A stretch of DNA of 64,000 nucleotides from Protula sp. h YS-2021 (Eukaryota > Annelida > Polychaeta > Sabellida > Serpulidae), in assembly GCA_949752745.1 (NCBI GenBank), contig OX457029.1, positions 14,958,599 to 15,022,598 of the forward strand, in the 5' to 3' direction. Made by a program: the position numbers and the translations under genes. Each line of letters opens with the position of its first letter. Positions within the stretch are counted from its first letter, which is position 1. This document shows, piece after piece, positions 47,858-59,944 of the stretch. A model generated the notes under the pieces. It had not been told where the DNA came from, ran no database searches, and saw nothing but the letters and a program-made list of their open reading frames with translations.

Positions 47858-48290
47858 ACTTGTTTAATTTTTAAATCTATAGTTAAGTTTTTTAATTTGT
47901 AGTTATGTTTTAGTGATATATTTATCTCATTGTATATTTGTAAATGACTACTGCTACAATGCCATACTAATGTCACACTGGTGTCATATCATTCTACTTC
48001 ATCAGTGATGTCACCGGGATCACTGGCGTCGTGTTACTTCACCGTAAATCCCTTTTCATTCAAATGGAGAGTCCCTGGCGAGGTGTTAACTCAACCGTAA
48101 AACCTTTTTTGCATTCTTATGTAGTGCTGTGTGAGAAAAATATTAAAAAGGTGAAATATTTACAGTTACTGAGAACAACAAATTAATATATTTAAAATTC
48201 ATTACTGAGAACAAAAAGAAAATATTTTGAAATACATGTTATGCTAGTACGTGTGGCGTGTTTGCCCACTCACAAAAATTGATATAACTA
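47858..48290. other. No gene recognised; site of the missing polymerase
   Basis: AT-rich sequence after the protease. No PolB motif on either strand. Short TAATGTCACACTGGTGTC-type phrases occur at 47965-48040. Confidence 0.4.
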
Positions 48291-48299
48291 TCATAACTG

Positions 48300-48560
48300 T
48301 GGGGTCGGGGCGGGACGAATCAAAAGATCAAAATTAAAAAAGGCTCAGAATCCTGTGACACGAAAAAATATGCTAAAATTAAAAATTCCCGCCTACGGAG
48401 GTCAAAAGATCAAAAAATGAAAAATGCTCAAAATGGTCTGAAACGAAAAAATATGCTAAAACACGAAATTCACGCCTAGGGGGAGTCCAAAGGTCTAAAT
48501 ATGAAAAAAATGCTCTGAAACACAACAAAAATATGCTAAAATTAGAACTTAAAGGTGTCC
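48300..48560 (+). repeat. Right terminal module of Polinton B
   Basis: About three units with ATGCTCAAAATGGTCTGAAA, CGAAAAAATATGCTAAAA and CGCCTAGGGGG-type linkers, in inverse orientation to 40020-40480. The outer palindromic module seen at the left end is not found here. Confidence 0.75.
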
Positions 48561-48636
48561 CTGCGCGACGATCACAGCTTTATGCGTTAGACCAAAACTT
48601 CAAGGTGTCCCTGCGCGGAGATCACAGCTTTATGCG
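48552..48636. repeat. Direct repeat, 50-bp period, two copies
   Basis: AAGGTGTCCCTGCGCG followed by ATCACAGCTTTATGCG occurs at 48552 and 48602, just outside the Polinton B right end. Confidence 0.85.
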
Positions 48637-48639
48637 GCT

Positions 48640-49155
48640 AAAAATGGAGCTCCACCAGAACGTAAATGTGTACCCTAACGCCCCAATCACAGGTTTAAAC
48701 GGTTTATTTAAAATCGTGGCTTAAATGATATTCCTGATCACATGCCCAAAAGGAAATGACTAGCTGCTGTTGCTGTGGCAACCTAAGCACTTTCGTGGCC
48801 TCCACGTACCAGTGTGGTTTTACCAAAGATCACTTCCTCTGTCGTCTTCCATTCATCCCTACATAAACAGGGTGTATCTCCAAGAATGCGCCATTGGCCG
48901 TGGAGGGTAACCAACAGACCGACGCGTCTCTTCCCATGCAACCGATACGTTCTAATCTTAGTGTGTGGTTTCACTCTTCGCTTGCAACGATAGAGGTGAC
49001 AAGGAAGGCAGGCGAATTTAAAAGTGAGCTTTGGCAACTTCCGCATCCATAATATGGAGTTTTGCAAACACTCTCTGTATATCACACAAAAACAAGTTGC
49101 TTTATTGATGGAGTGGAGGTTATCGACTTGTGAATTTGCGAGGTTCGTAAGCTAC
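48640..49155. other. No gene recognised
   Basis: Moderate GC content. A minus-strand open frame at 48783-49085 has no recognisable domain. Confidence 0.4.
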
Positions 49156-49157
49156 CA

Positions 49158-49760
49158 CCTCAGTAAACATTGCAACGTTTCATCAACGTCAAGCATTGAT
49201 TGTTTGTAGAAGTCGCACCAACGTCTATGTCGACGTTGGACAGACGTCGATTATCCGACGTTTATTCAACGTTACGTAAATGTTAAAATGGAAGCCAAAA
49301 CAACGTCTATCTCCCGACATTGTGTAGACGTCGGGAAAGCGATATTATGTAGACGTGGGTTGGGCGAGGTTGTACAGGAATCAGGCATTGCATCATTCAA
49401 GACAGCGACAGTCATAATGTGGTCACCCTCAGTCACAGTACCTCAAGTCTTGGGTCATCCAGCCGGTTAAAATTGTCACATACTGCGTCCCCGTATCGCT
49501 GTACTTTCAAAGTGAACTGTCATGGCTATCATTTCCGATGAGCGATGTCGCGACCTCAAATCGATTGAGCTTGCAATGTCGATTTTCTAACGTCTATACA
49601 ATGTTGCACGAAGACAAGTTCATTACACGTTGGGAGAAAATGGGTGTTCAATTGTGATGAAACATTAACATTAACGTCAGAGAAGGCGTGTGTTTGGTCG
49701 CGAACAAAACCACGCTGCTTATCCAACATCTTGTTCTTGCTTAAACGTCAGGATTTTTTG
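49158..49760. mobile_element. GACGTC-rich repeat family, copy 1
   Basis: Starts near CCTCAGTAAACATTGCAACG. It contains repeated GACGTTGGACAGACGTCG-type phrases, the conserved core AAAGTGAACTGTCATGGCTA (49510-49530) and a GGTCGCGAAC phrase near 49695. No coding content. Compare the copies at 52260, 53130, 54705 and 57370. Confidence 0.65.
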
Positions 49761-52250
49761 CGACTAAAATGAAACCTTGAGTAGGCTGGAAGCACATTTA
49801 TGGTAGCGTCCAGTCATAAATATATTACAACCAGATTTAATATTTCGACTGGTAGGGCCGACGTCATTAATGCTAGGTACGCCGAATCCAGAATGATTTG
49901 ATTGAGACGGGTTTTAAATTAGATATTAAGTATTAATGTCAGGATAAATCATGGGTTGAAATAATTTGCATGGACTGGAAAAAGAGCACGGCGAATTCGC
50001 TCAAAATGCCAAAACCTTAATGCAAAGGCGCCTAATATAGCGAAAAAAGAAAAAAAAAAGAAAAAAAAAGTATATCATTCGTCAGAACCACAACGTAACA
50101 TCGGTGTTTACTTATGGTCATGTTGAAAAGAAATCTGCCATATGGTAACCAAATGAAAACCACATTCCCTTTGCTGTGACAATGACTGTGACATATTCAC
50201 CATATAGCAATCCCCAAGGCAGCATATTGTGCAGTTTATCGTATCGCTGTAGTTTATAGTATTGTGGTATGCTGTGTGGTCACTGCGCGTTACTGCTTAA
50301 CTTGCCGTCATGTGTTAATGAGTCTCTGTCGGAAACACTTACTATATGTTAACAGCCCAGTGAGCAGAGGCAATAATAGGGCCAAATACCACCATGTTGA
50401 TCTTTTTAGATAAACAATGTAGTTCACATATGAACATATGATTGACAATTTTCGTTACATGCAGCACCAATCCCGGGTCATTTGTTTATTCGAACTTCGT
50501 GATTGAAAAGACCAAGCCGTAAGACAGACTGTGTACATTAGAGCCGAGAGTGGTGCGCTCCATAACGCTACTTTACCCGATCCATAATAGTCCTACAGCT
50601 CCGATATGGTTGTCATTTCAACTAACTACAAACAGCACAAGAAAATTAGCTTCCAGGCCGTGTATCGTGTTGCGGGGGCACTGACGCTGATAAGTCTACA
50701 AACTCGCCCTAATAAACCGTGTGAGTGGCAGTTTTGACTAGCAAGGGATGTCACGTAATGCTTTCGAGTTCCAGCTCAAGCAAGATGTCGGCTAACATAA
50801 TACGACGCCAGCGCTCAAAATGAACCAAGTAGTAATATGAATTTCATTGGGAAGAGATAATAGTCATACTTTCTAAATTTAACAAAATTATCTAATCTTT
50901 TCTTATCTCATCTTTTTATCTTGAGCCTGTTCATATTTTAGAAAATTTTAAATGTGAAAACTTATTTTTGTTTCTTTTTTTACAGCAGGGGCGCCATACA
51001 TTGTGAGTAACTTTATACATAACTTTAGAGCTCTTGGAAGCCCCTCACTATTTGTTAATTAATCAAATGCCAACGTCTATAGCGCAGGACTGCGTTTGCC
51101 AAATTTTCTTTCTTTTTTAATGGTATTTTTGAAAGCCAACCTTTCCTTCCTGCAATAAAAATTATGTGAGTGAGATGAGGCTGAGACAGAGCAGCAAGTC
51201 TTAGTGGAAAAAAATCCAAGTGAAATATTCATGACAACAGACTAGAATAGTTGCATAGAAATAGGCCGGTGGTTCCATCTTTACAAAATACACAAGGGTT
51301 CCGCAACGGCAAGTGCAAGCCAATTCCATGTCTTATGATGTATAGAAAACAGTGGTTTTGTGTTTAACGCATGGGCAAAATCTATTTACAATTTGCTTTG
51401 TAACTCGGGGTTTTAGTAAGTAATTTACATCTGAAAAAGAAACTTTGAAATGAGGTACATTGTGGTGGAAATTGCATTCCGGTGCAATGAAAAACAAAAC
51501 AGTGTGGGTTATTTATTCCGCATGCATTCAAGAGGGAGATTTGTAGCAGATCATTAGTACTTCTCTTTCAGATAACCCTTTCTGTCGCAGGAAACTTTTT
51601 GCTATAATAAAATCTTTGGGTTATAAAATGCCTTTGAATGATGGGGTATTGGGTAATAAAATAACCCATTTGGCAATAAAATGGTTTATCTCAGGCAATG
51701 CGAATGCAAATTTATTATGTGGTACCGACTATATAACGGAGAGAAATGGGAGTTTACTATTTTTACAACATTTTGTTGTCAAGTCTGGAAGTTTAAGAGC
51801 AAACCAGACTGGTCATTTGACGTACTGCTGCTGTGCACTCAATAAATTGACTGCAATTTCCCTTAAAATGAAGAATGCAGCCCCCCCCCCCCCGCCCCTT
51901 CCCCTTCAGTCGACATCAGAACAGTAAAGCAGTCCGAAATCATAACAGAGATACGGTGGTGAGGGGGATAGGGAGGGGAAGGGGGTATTGGGGGATGCTA
52001 TAAAACATGAAGCCTCCTTCACATGAGAACCACCATATCTTATCAAACATTGGAATGTTATTCCAACAACACAATGTCTGAACTGGACACATTTACATAA
52101 GTGAGGGTAAATTAGGAATCAAACACTTTGAGGCGGTAAGGTTATCAAGGTCCTCAGTTGTTTTATATCAGTGTATGAGGTTGAATGCATGCTCGGTGAG
52201 TGAAATATGAATCATTCTGCATTCTGCTATTCCCTCACATGTAGTTAACT
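49761..52250. other. No gene recognised
   Basis: AT-rich, with a C-run at 51880-51893 and a purine tract at 50043-50070. An open frame at 51616-51927 starts with near-repeats of GGTAATAAAATAACC but shows no domain. Confidence 0.4.
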
Positions 52251-52259
52251 CATTCAATT

Positions 52260-52915
52260 CACAGGAAACATTCATACTTTCAGGAACCCAGGAAACAAAC
52301 GACGTCTTTTTTAGTTGAAAAAGGTTGGATTTTGGTCGCAACGACTTCACAACCATATTCTGAATAAAGTAAGGTTGTAAAATGGGTAGAATTACGTCGC
52401 GACCTATTTCCCCCAAACCCGACTTTATTCCGATGCCGTGGCGACGTCGGTTTTCTGACGTCATTCGGACTTTGCAAAAACGACCAAAAACCGATGAACA
52501 TTTATTATCGCTCACTGGAAATGGAAGCAATTTTGAAAAAGAGGAAGAAAAAACGTAACTTTTACAGGTAAATTTTAGAATTTTGATGGCGCGTCGGTAT
52601 TTTTCTTCCTAGATTGTAAAAATTTATATGGAAAATGCTTTCGTATGTATTTCATAACAGCAGTTGAATGATTAATTATCTATTAATTATCTAACTCTAG
52701 ACTCTATTTTTGTAAGACGTGTGTAAGACTGGTCGTTTCAAGGTGGTAAACCCGACGTCAGTTTCAGGTCGGAACCCGACGTCATTCTGACGTTGAAAAT
52801 CCGACGTCAGTTTCATTGCATATACAACCAAAACCGCCACGTCAGTCCGACGCCGGAAACGTCGGGTCACGACGTCGGCCCGACGTCATTCTGACGTCTT
52901 CATGTTTGCTGGGAA
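52260..52915. mobile_element. GACGTC-rich repeat family, copy 2
   Basis: Contains AACGACGTCTTTTTTAG, GGCGACGTCGGTTTTCTGAC near 52440, an inverse core (GCTCACTGGAAATGGAAGC near 52510) and a dense GACGTC block at 52745-52900 ending CTTCATGTTTGCTGGGAA. The right end parallels the CCCAGTAAACATT terminus of copies 1 and 5. Confidence 0.6.
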
Positions 52916-53129
52916 GGTGGGGTCTTGAATAAAGATTGATCTCAAAGTGAAATGGAATTCTACAGAAAAAATGATTCAATTATGTGCAAACACGTCGTAT
53001 CTTCGGCTTTCGCTCCAAGTATGTCCAGCTTTCCAGTAACTGATCAGACAGGAAACGTATGACGTCAGTCTCCACGAGTATGTATCGAAAGTAGGTGGGA
53101 AAAAGCTGCGCTCTTCATATTCATATATT

Positions 53130-53430
53130 TTGTGTCCTTATTTTAGTTAGTTTTCAAAGTGACCTGTCATGGCTTCCATTTCTGGTGAGCGATAACACCT
53201 ATCCGACGTCGAATTTCCGACGTCTATTCAATGTTGTATCACAGATGTTGATTAGACGTCGGAGAATGTTTGGTTGCGACCAAAAGTAACGCCCAATCAA
53301 CGTTGCTTTCCCAGCTTCTAGTCACTGTTGTATGAGAGACGTTGGTAAGAGGTTGATCTTTGGTCGCGACCAATCACAACAGAAGTACGTCCAGAGTTAA
53401 CGTTGTGGTTTGTTCCGGTTGAATCAAAGC
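53130..53430. mobile_element. GACGTC-rich repeat family, copy 3
   Basis: Core AAAGTGACCTGTCATGGCTT at 53156-53176, then GCGATAACACC, CCGACGTCGAATTTCCGACG and the palindromic TTTGGTCGCGACCAA near 53360. Confidence 0.65.
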
Positions 53431-54700
53431 GGACCAACTCTTTGCCTAGAGTTGGTTCGCTTGATTTAAATCAGACTGACAAGATCTGCTTCTTTGAATT
53501 GTTGGACACATAATAAGCAACTCCAATTCGGTCAATCCGTGATTTTATGTGCCCAAAATACAGATTTCTAGCTGATCTATCACTGAGGCAGTGAGAGTTA
53601 GCTCTCGTGATGTACCACAAAGACAACTCATTTCAATTTTTGGGCACATTTTAATCAACTCTATTTCGGTCACATAGAAGTAAAACTACCATGCCTAAAA
53701 ATCCTAGCTGCAGGCTCTGTAATGAAGCGCCATTAAAAACTAGCGTTTGTCCCCTGAGGCAGCGAAACTGTAAGCGCTAGAGCAGGAAACAGCTTTCTTT
53801 TGGATAGTTCTAGGCGAGGAAAAAACTGCACACAAAACATTCAAGTGAAGGCGATTTTATGGAGATAAGATGGTTCAATTCTGTGGTGACTTGTGGGGTA
53901 CTGGCAAGAGGAGTGAAGACTTTCTTTAGATTACATGGTTCGATTCTGCGGTGGCGTATGGGGTACTGGCAACAGGAGTGAAGACTTTCTTTATACAATC
54001 ACTCACAGCAAGCCGTGTGTATGTCGCTTTACAAATACCCACAGTTATATTACAATTCGGTGGCCTTTAAAACGTGAAATAGCTCCCTTGGGGAAGCAGG
54101 GAGCACATGGTGGCATATGTTTAACCATTCGTTCGCCCCCGCTCCCCCTCCCCCCATTTCGTTTCAAAAGAATGTGCATTTCATTCAGTATTCGGCGTTT
54201 CTGGCAAAAAATTGTGGGTGTTGGAGGGGGGAGGGGCCATACAGAACTGCATATCCACAAAGGAGTGCCACCCAAAAATGTAGGCACGCAGTCCTCCATG
54301 CAAGCTTCTGTCTAATTTCCATTCTATTGTATCAGTAAGTAATTCTAGCTGCCTTTGTACTTATAAATCTATAATGAGGAGAGTACGGGTGCTTTTTTTA
54401 TTAATTTTGAAACTCACTGTTCACGGTTGAAATTTACAAAGCTGTCCGCATTTGGCTAAAAGGGGGCTAACTTAAACCGCTGGAACTGGAAATTGAAGAA
54501 AATAGGAACGGAGCCCAAATCAATTATTCAAACTCGTTAAAGACAACATTGTCCTGAAAGCACTATTTCTGAGGAACCTAGTTTGTACTTACAATATTTT
54601 CACTTAATGGAAGCGGACAAATTGAGGTGTGTTCAGTGAGGATTATCTCAGCCCAATGGAAGTCGGATATGGGGAATAGGAGCTGACAAAATCAAACGCG
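53431..54700. other. No gene recognised; contains a short direct duplication
   Basis: 53868-53930 and 53932-53995 are near-identical (GATGGTTCAATTCTG / CATGGTTCGATTCTG, then GGGGTACTGGCAA and GGAGTGAAGACTTTCTTTA). C-rich and G-rich runs near 54130-54230 face each other. Confidence 0.55.
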
Positions 54701-54704
54701 ATCT

Positions 54705-54970
54705 AGTAAATATGCAACGTCCCAACAGCGTTAGATAGGCGTCGCGATCGGACGTCGGTTCAACGTTTAAGTTTTTGTTGATTATGGAAGTCTGTGCTCC
54801 GACGTTGGGTAGACGCAAAGGAAGAAGTTACATACACACGAGGGAAGGCGTTGGATAGACACGGGGGCGTTTGACAGACGTGGGGGAAGGCGTTGGACAG
54901 ACGTCGAAGGAGCGACAAATGTCGGCTCTCGTACAGCGACGTCCATGACAGGTCACTGTCACTTTTTCGT
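54705..54970. mobile_element. GACGTC-rich repeat family, copy 4
   Basis: Phrases GCAACGTCCCAACAGCGTT, GATCGGACGTCGGTTCAACG and an inverse core ACGTCCATGACAGGTCACTG near 54940. Truncated relative to copies 1 and 5. Confidence 0.6.
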
Positions 54971-56190
54971 AAAAGTATTAGGTTTCAAAATTCACATCCC
55001 TATACTTGCCTTATTTTCTTATACCTAGTAATGGATTTTATTTTTATTTGAGCAATAATATAAGCATATTATAATTTGGTCACTTAGCCGCCTCACTCAT
55101 GAACTGTTTCACTTAATCAGTTACTTGTTCATTCACTGAAAAAGTGACTAATATTGGAACACAGTGAATGCCGTTCTGTTGGCTTGCTAAGAAACACAGA
55201 AACATAAAAACTGATACCGGAAATTGAAACTTTCACTGTAAACTGTTCCACTTGGTCTAATCGCTAATTTGTTGCTGCATTATCCACGCAACAAAGACTG
55301 AGCACGCAAATAAATGAACTCTTTAGGAAGAAAGTTTGTCTTTCCCTTTAATATTAGAGAACCCAGGCGCGAATAATGAATCCATCGAAATTCTGGCGGC
55401 TCATCCATTCTGTAGCGCTGTGCATTTTTTAGCCATGCTTTCTTTTTTGTTAAGCAAATTCACGGAAATAAAGACTTATTTAAGAGTTCTCTTAAAAAGG
55501 AAGTGGGAAAAATCTGTAATTTTTCAATGAGCCAGTCTGATAATTCTGAACGGATTATTTATGCACCAGACCTAATCAAGAATTCCTCATGGGACTGGAT
55601 TACAAAGTGCGTACACTGACGGAGAGCTGGGAAAAGAATATGGGGCAGCAGCAGCAATATGAGACGGAATGGCGTTGTTGTATTAATATTAGCATTAAAA
55701 CTCGGTTAATCCGGACAACGTTAGGACTGGCAAAATTTGTCTGAATCTGCCATGATTTGATTGGCAGTCAAAACTTGACGAGAGGAGGGGGCGGGAGGTT
55801 GCTTTATTTCATTAGATACGAGTTTATTCATTCAAAGTTTACAAACGGAAGTGGTCATATTTTTTGCGACACATTCTTGTGACCTACACTAATTTGCAAT
55901 CTAATATCAAACACTGCTTTCTCATACAACTGGGTGTGAAAAACTGTGTCCGGAATATGGGGGTATATTAATCATCCAGGCTTTTATTGCATAAACAACG
56001 AAGGAAAAGAAAAAGAGACTAACATATATCGTTTGATTTGGGCCCTAGTCCACATTACACAGGTTTGCCAGGAGGTAGGTATTGCTCTGTATCAGTGCCG
56101 ACTTCATTTACAGCACTTCAGCTGTGGTTTGGGGTTTGACTCGTCTAGCAGGCGGAGTGTTCACAATTGCTCTTAAACCACCTGCAAGTC
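54971..56190. other. No gene recognised; one pogo-like terminal fragment
   Basis: 55690-55755 reads AAAACTCGGTTAATCCGGAC and TTGTCTGAATCTGCC, in the style of a pogo/Tigger element end. No partner end was found. The rest is featureless AT-rich DNA. Confidence 0.45.
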
Positions 56191-56194
56191 AGCT

Positions 56195-56760
56195 CTGACT
56201 AAAGTGCTACCAGCCTGTGCACCACCTACCAACCTGTGACCGAAGCACTACCTGTCAACCGGTGACCAAAGCACCACCTGTCAACTTGTGACCAAAGCAT
56301 TACCTGTCAACTTGTGACCAATGCATTACCTGTCAACCTGTAACCAAAGCATCACCTGTCAACCTGTGACCGAAGCACCACCTGTCAACCTGTGATCGAA
56401 GCACTACCTGTCAACCTGTGACCGAAGCACTACCTGTCAACTTGTGACCAAAGCACTACCTGTCAACCTGTGACCGAAGCACTACCTGTCAACTTGTGAC
56501 CAAAGCACTACCTGCCAACCGGTCCCCAAAGCACTACCTGCCAACCTGTGACCGAAGCACTTCCTGTCAACTTGTGACCAAAGCACTACCTGCCAACCGG
56601 TGACCAAAGCACATCCTGCCAACCTGTGACCGAAGCACTTCCTGTCAACTTGTGACCAAAGCACTACCTGCCAACCGGTGACCAAACCACTAACCTGTCA
56701 ACCTGTGGCCGATACACTGCCTGTCAACCTGTGACCAAAGTGCTACCGGTGTTACACCAA
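56195..56760. repeat. Minisatellite, unit 26 bp, about 21 copies
   Basis: Unit ACCTGTCAACCTGTGACC followed by GAAGCACT or AAAGCATT, with alternating sub-types that suggest higher-order duplication at 56480-56700. Confidence 0.93.
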
Positions 56761-57365
56761 CGCTGCGACTGTGTACAAGAAGCGGCTTGAATACTCGCCT
56801 GAACAATTAGAGAACACTCCTCCCCCCTCCCCCCGCCTCCCCCATGCCCTCCTTTCTATCACTAGCAGTCTGATAATTTTTAAATCTGACACACTTTCTG
56901 TTTATTCAATTTAAGAAAAATAACATCTGCTATTTTTTATTTTATTTTCAGTGAGCTTTTGAAGCTGCATCACCAAACAAAATGTGTGATCCCTTCTACG
57001 TCATGGAAATTTAAGCAGCGATGTTTTTTCATCAAGCATATTTCTTTTAGTAATGTTTTTCCATTTCAGTGTCCTTTGATCGCATCCGCGATATCACTCT
57101 CCAGACAAACTAATTCTGGGGAGTACAGTTGGTGTAAATATTGAGGACAGTTCTTTTCATTGGCGTGGAGCACGTCCCTAATATGACTATTTAATAAGGG
57201 AGTCGTTAATGTAAGCACCAACATGTCTGTCTGAAAATGAGCTGGAAGCTGTATAATACGCATACGCAGCACAGTGTATAATAAGAATTAAAGCTGGAAT
57301 GAAGCTAAAACACCTAAGAAAAATATATTGACAATGGTTCGGTTTGCGATGTTTTATTCACGAAC
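56761..57365. other. No gene recognised
   Basis: C-rich run at 56820-56845, otherwise AT-rich. No motif. Confidence 0.4.
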
Positions 57366-57369
57366 CAGC

Positions 57370-58037
57370 TAGTAAACTCTGCGACGTTTTACGACGTTTG
57401 ATAGACGTCGGATCAACATCGGTTTAGTTGTTTATGGAAATCGGAACAACATCTGTCTTCCGACGCTGGATAGATGATTATCATCCGACGTCTAATCAAC
57501 CTTGCAAATGAAAGTCGAAACGGCATCTAACTCACGACGTTGTACAGACAATGCGAAAATATTAATCTAGAATTGCCGTCAAAATAGCGAGAATCATGGT
57601 ATGGTTAGGCAGGATTCGTGTGAAGTCGATTTCCGTGGATATTTTTTAAAATGTAGGTAAAAAAAACTTGCACGCCCTTGAAAATCTCATATTGTAGTCC
57701 TTGTTTTGGACTATTGTTGAAGTGACCTGTCATGGCTACCATTTCTGGTGGGCGATAACACAGAGAAGTTGTTTTTGGTCGCCAGCCCTATGTCTTCACA
57801 TCTTCGATTTTGCGACGTCTATCCAACGTCGACTTTATGGCGTTTATTCAATGTTGCACCAGGACGTTGATTTGGCGTCGTATGTCTCTTCTGCCTTGTG
57901 TAAAGATTTGGTGAGACGTTGATATGTGGTTGCAATGAATCACAATTAAAGTTCAACAAAGTTAATATTGAAGTTTAGGTGGGTCGACGTCGCAATTTCA
58001 AAACGGCGTTGGATAGGAATTGGAATGTTTACTGGGG
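57370..58037. mobile_element. GACGTC-rich repeat family, copy 5
   Basis: Longest copy. Begins with TGCGACGTTTTACGACGTTT, has the core AAGTGACCTGTCATGGCTAC (57719-57739) and GGGCGATAACACAG, a GACGTC-rich right half, and ends GGAATGTTTACTGGGG, the inverse of the copy 1 start. This gives candidate terminal repeats of about 14 bp (CCCAGTAAACATTC). Confidence 0.68.
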
Positions 58038-58740
58038 AACAATGCTTCATGCAGTGAAATCGCTATTTTCATTTTTTATTTTTATCATGAAAAGGAAAAC
58101 AACGTTAATCAATGCATCGGTAAAATATGGTTAAATGCTTTGGAGATGCAGTCTTCTTCAGTCAAAAACAAACTGCAAAAGTACTGCTGAAAGCTGCGTA
58201 ATCGTTGCGGTTTCTTTCCCGGTATATTTGCGATATATTTCCACTATACCTTTCCTTGACAATATTTTGGTGCAGGGAGACGCACAACATCACATCAAGG
58301 ATTACATAGGTGCAATTTCAGTTATTGTGTGTTGTCCGCACAGGAACATAACGCCATAGCTATTTCATTCGGGATTGGTAGGACCCATGCCAGACTATCG
58401 GTTCATGTACAAGTCAGGTAGAGATGTCACAATGTGTTTCCGTTGTTTTGAAGGCCGACATCTTACCCATAATGGATGTTTTTGTGAACAAATTCATACC
58501 AAATCCAACCAACTGCAAACCGCCTATATGGTCTAGGGATTAGAATGGAGGACCTGCAACACTGGGGTTGAATCCTTATCGCTGTTGGTAATTCTTCTGA
58601 AAAAGTGCGGAGTGAGGTAACCAAGACGTCGTCTCTGTTCTGTGTTCAGCTGTCGTTATTAAAGATAGTGCCGTGAGAGTAATAATCACGAATAAACTGA
58701 AATGTGAAACAAAGAAAATGCACATAAGCACAGTAGGAGT
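58038..58740. other. No gene recognised
   Basis: No coding motif, RNA gene or repeat identified. Confidence 0.4.
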
Positions 58741-58744
58741 CGAG

Positions 58745-58985
58745 AATAAGACAAACTGCTCAATTGGAATCCACAGATAGGACAACCGCTCAAGTGAAAT
58801 CTACAGATGTGACAACCGCTCAACTGGAACCCACAGAAGAGGCAACCTCTCAACATTGGAATCTACAGCTTGGACAACCGCTCAACTGAAACCAGCCGAT
58901 GGGGCATCCGCTCAACTGAAAGCCGCAGATGGGGCATCCGCTAAACTGAAACCCGCAGATGGGATAACCGCTCAACTGGAACAAT
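58745..58985. repeat. Minisatellite, unit about 30 bp, eight copies
   Basis: Unit GACAACCGCTCAACTGGAAC followed by CCACAGATG, with variants GGGCATCCGCTCAACTGAAA. Confidence 0.9.
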
Positions 58986-59940
58986 CCAGCTTTTCACTAG
59001 CTAAGTAATAGTTGCCGCCTGTGTGTGCATATCCACTGCACCTGCACAAGATATGCATTTCATATCAGGTCTTAAGAACAGGGTTCAAGTAAAATTATCA
59101 AACGTTGTTCCAGTGCAGGGGTTGGGGGAGGGGAGGTACTCACGCATAAAGTGATCACCATGTGTGTCCATGGCTTTTTAAAACGGCGCTTAAAGGTGGG
59201 GTGCTAATCTACTGAAAGAACCCCTCTTTTTTAAAAGAAACGCGCAGTACTAAATCAAAATTACTCCCATTTTTAAATGAAATCATCACTCCGCGTGGAC
59301 CACGTCTGGCCTCAAAAGTAGTCCTTCTCCGTGTTTAAGGATACGCATGGTAACACATTTGATAACCAGTCCCCATCCCACCCGGGCGTTCAAGGTCACA
59401 CTGAACCCCAACTTCTGATAGCAACCAAGGGTTGTCCAAGGAAAGTAGTTTAATCAATGAAATTTACTCATGTTATGCCAAGCCCCAAAATGATTATCAC
59501 GAGTTAAGATTGGTTGAGATGATAAAAAAGCATGGAAATGATGTTACTCAAAAACTGCGAAGGGCAGGAAAATAACACCAAGTAAAAAAATAACATCAAA
59601 TAAAAAGCTGAAATTGCTTGCAGTAGATTACTCACATGCAGCTACAATGGTACCTACGTATCGGACTACCCCGCCCACCCATCACCCCCCGCTCCCTGCA
59701 AATAAATACAACATACCGGAAATCGAACCGCTTTAATTCAGTCCCACTGGTGGTTCTATGTCAGTGGTTCTACTGTGTAGTGATAATTCAATGAGTAAAC
59801 AAAGTAGTAAATAAAGTATTGAATAAAGGAATGATCTGTGAAATTTTGTTGAGTAAATGTAAGACTTGCTTAAAATACATCTTACATCAAAGTTATGTGA
59901 TAATAGAAGCGATATGTAAACTTGCCAGACTCTTAACGTG
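58986..59940. other. No gene recognised; copy of an end-of-window repeat
   Basis: 59120-59290 (GGGGAGGGGAGGTACTCACG, then TGTGTCCATGGCTTTTTAAAAC and TTACTCCCATTTTTAA) resembles 63885-64000. The remainder shows nothing identifiable. Confidence 0.5.
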
Positions 59941-59944
59941 GTTT

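Larger units (their letters stand above)
39876..48560 (+). mobile_element. Polinton/Maverick copy B, decayed
   Basis: 8.7-kb remnant with inverted, sub-repeated ends at 39876-40480 and 48300-48560. In order, all on plus: basic ORF, NADAR-like remnant, integrase, packaging ATPase, core-like small protein, unknown ORF, penton-like minor capsid, pVI-like protein, major capsid and adenovirus-type protease. DNA polymerase B is absent and would be expected between protease and right end. All genes have stops or frameshifts. Boundaries are approximate, and no target duplication was resolved. Confidence 0.9.

Noticed and set aside
48783..49085. 100-codon minus-strand gene
   Set aside because: Cys/Arg-rich but no recognised domain, and no supporting splice or promoter signals.
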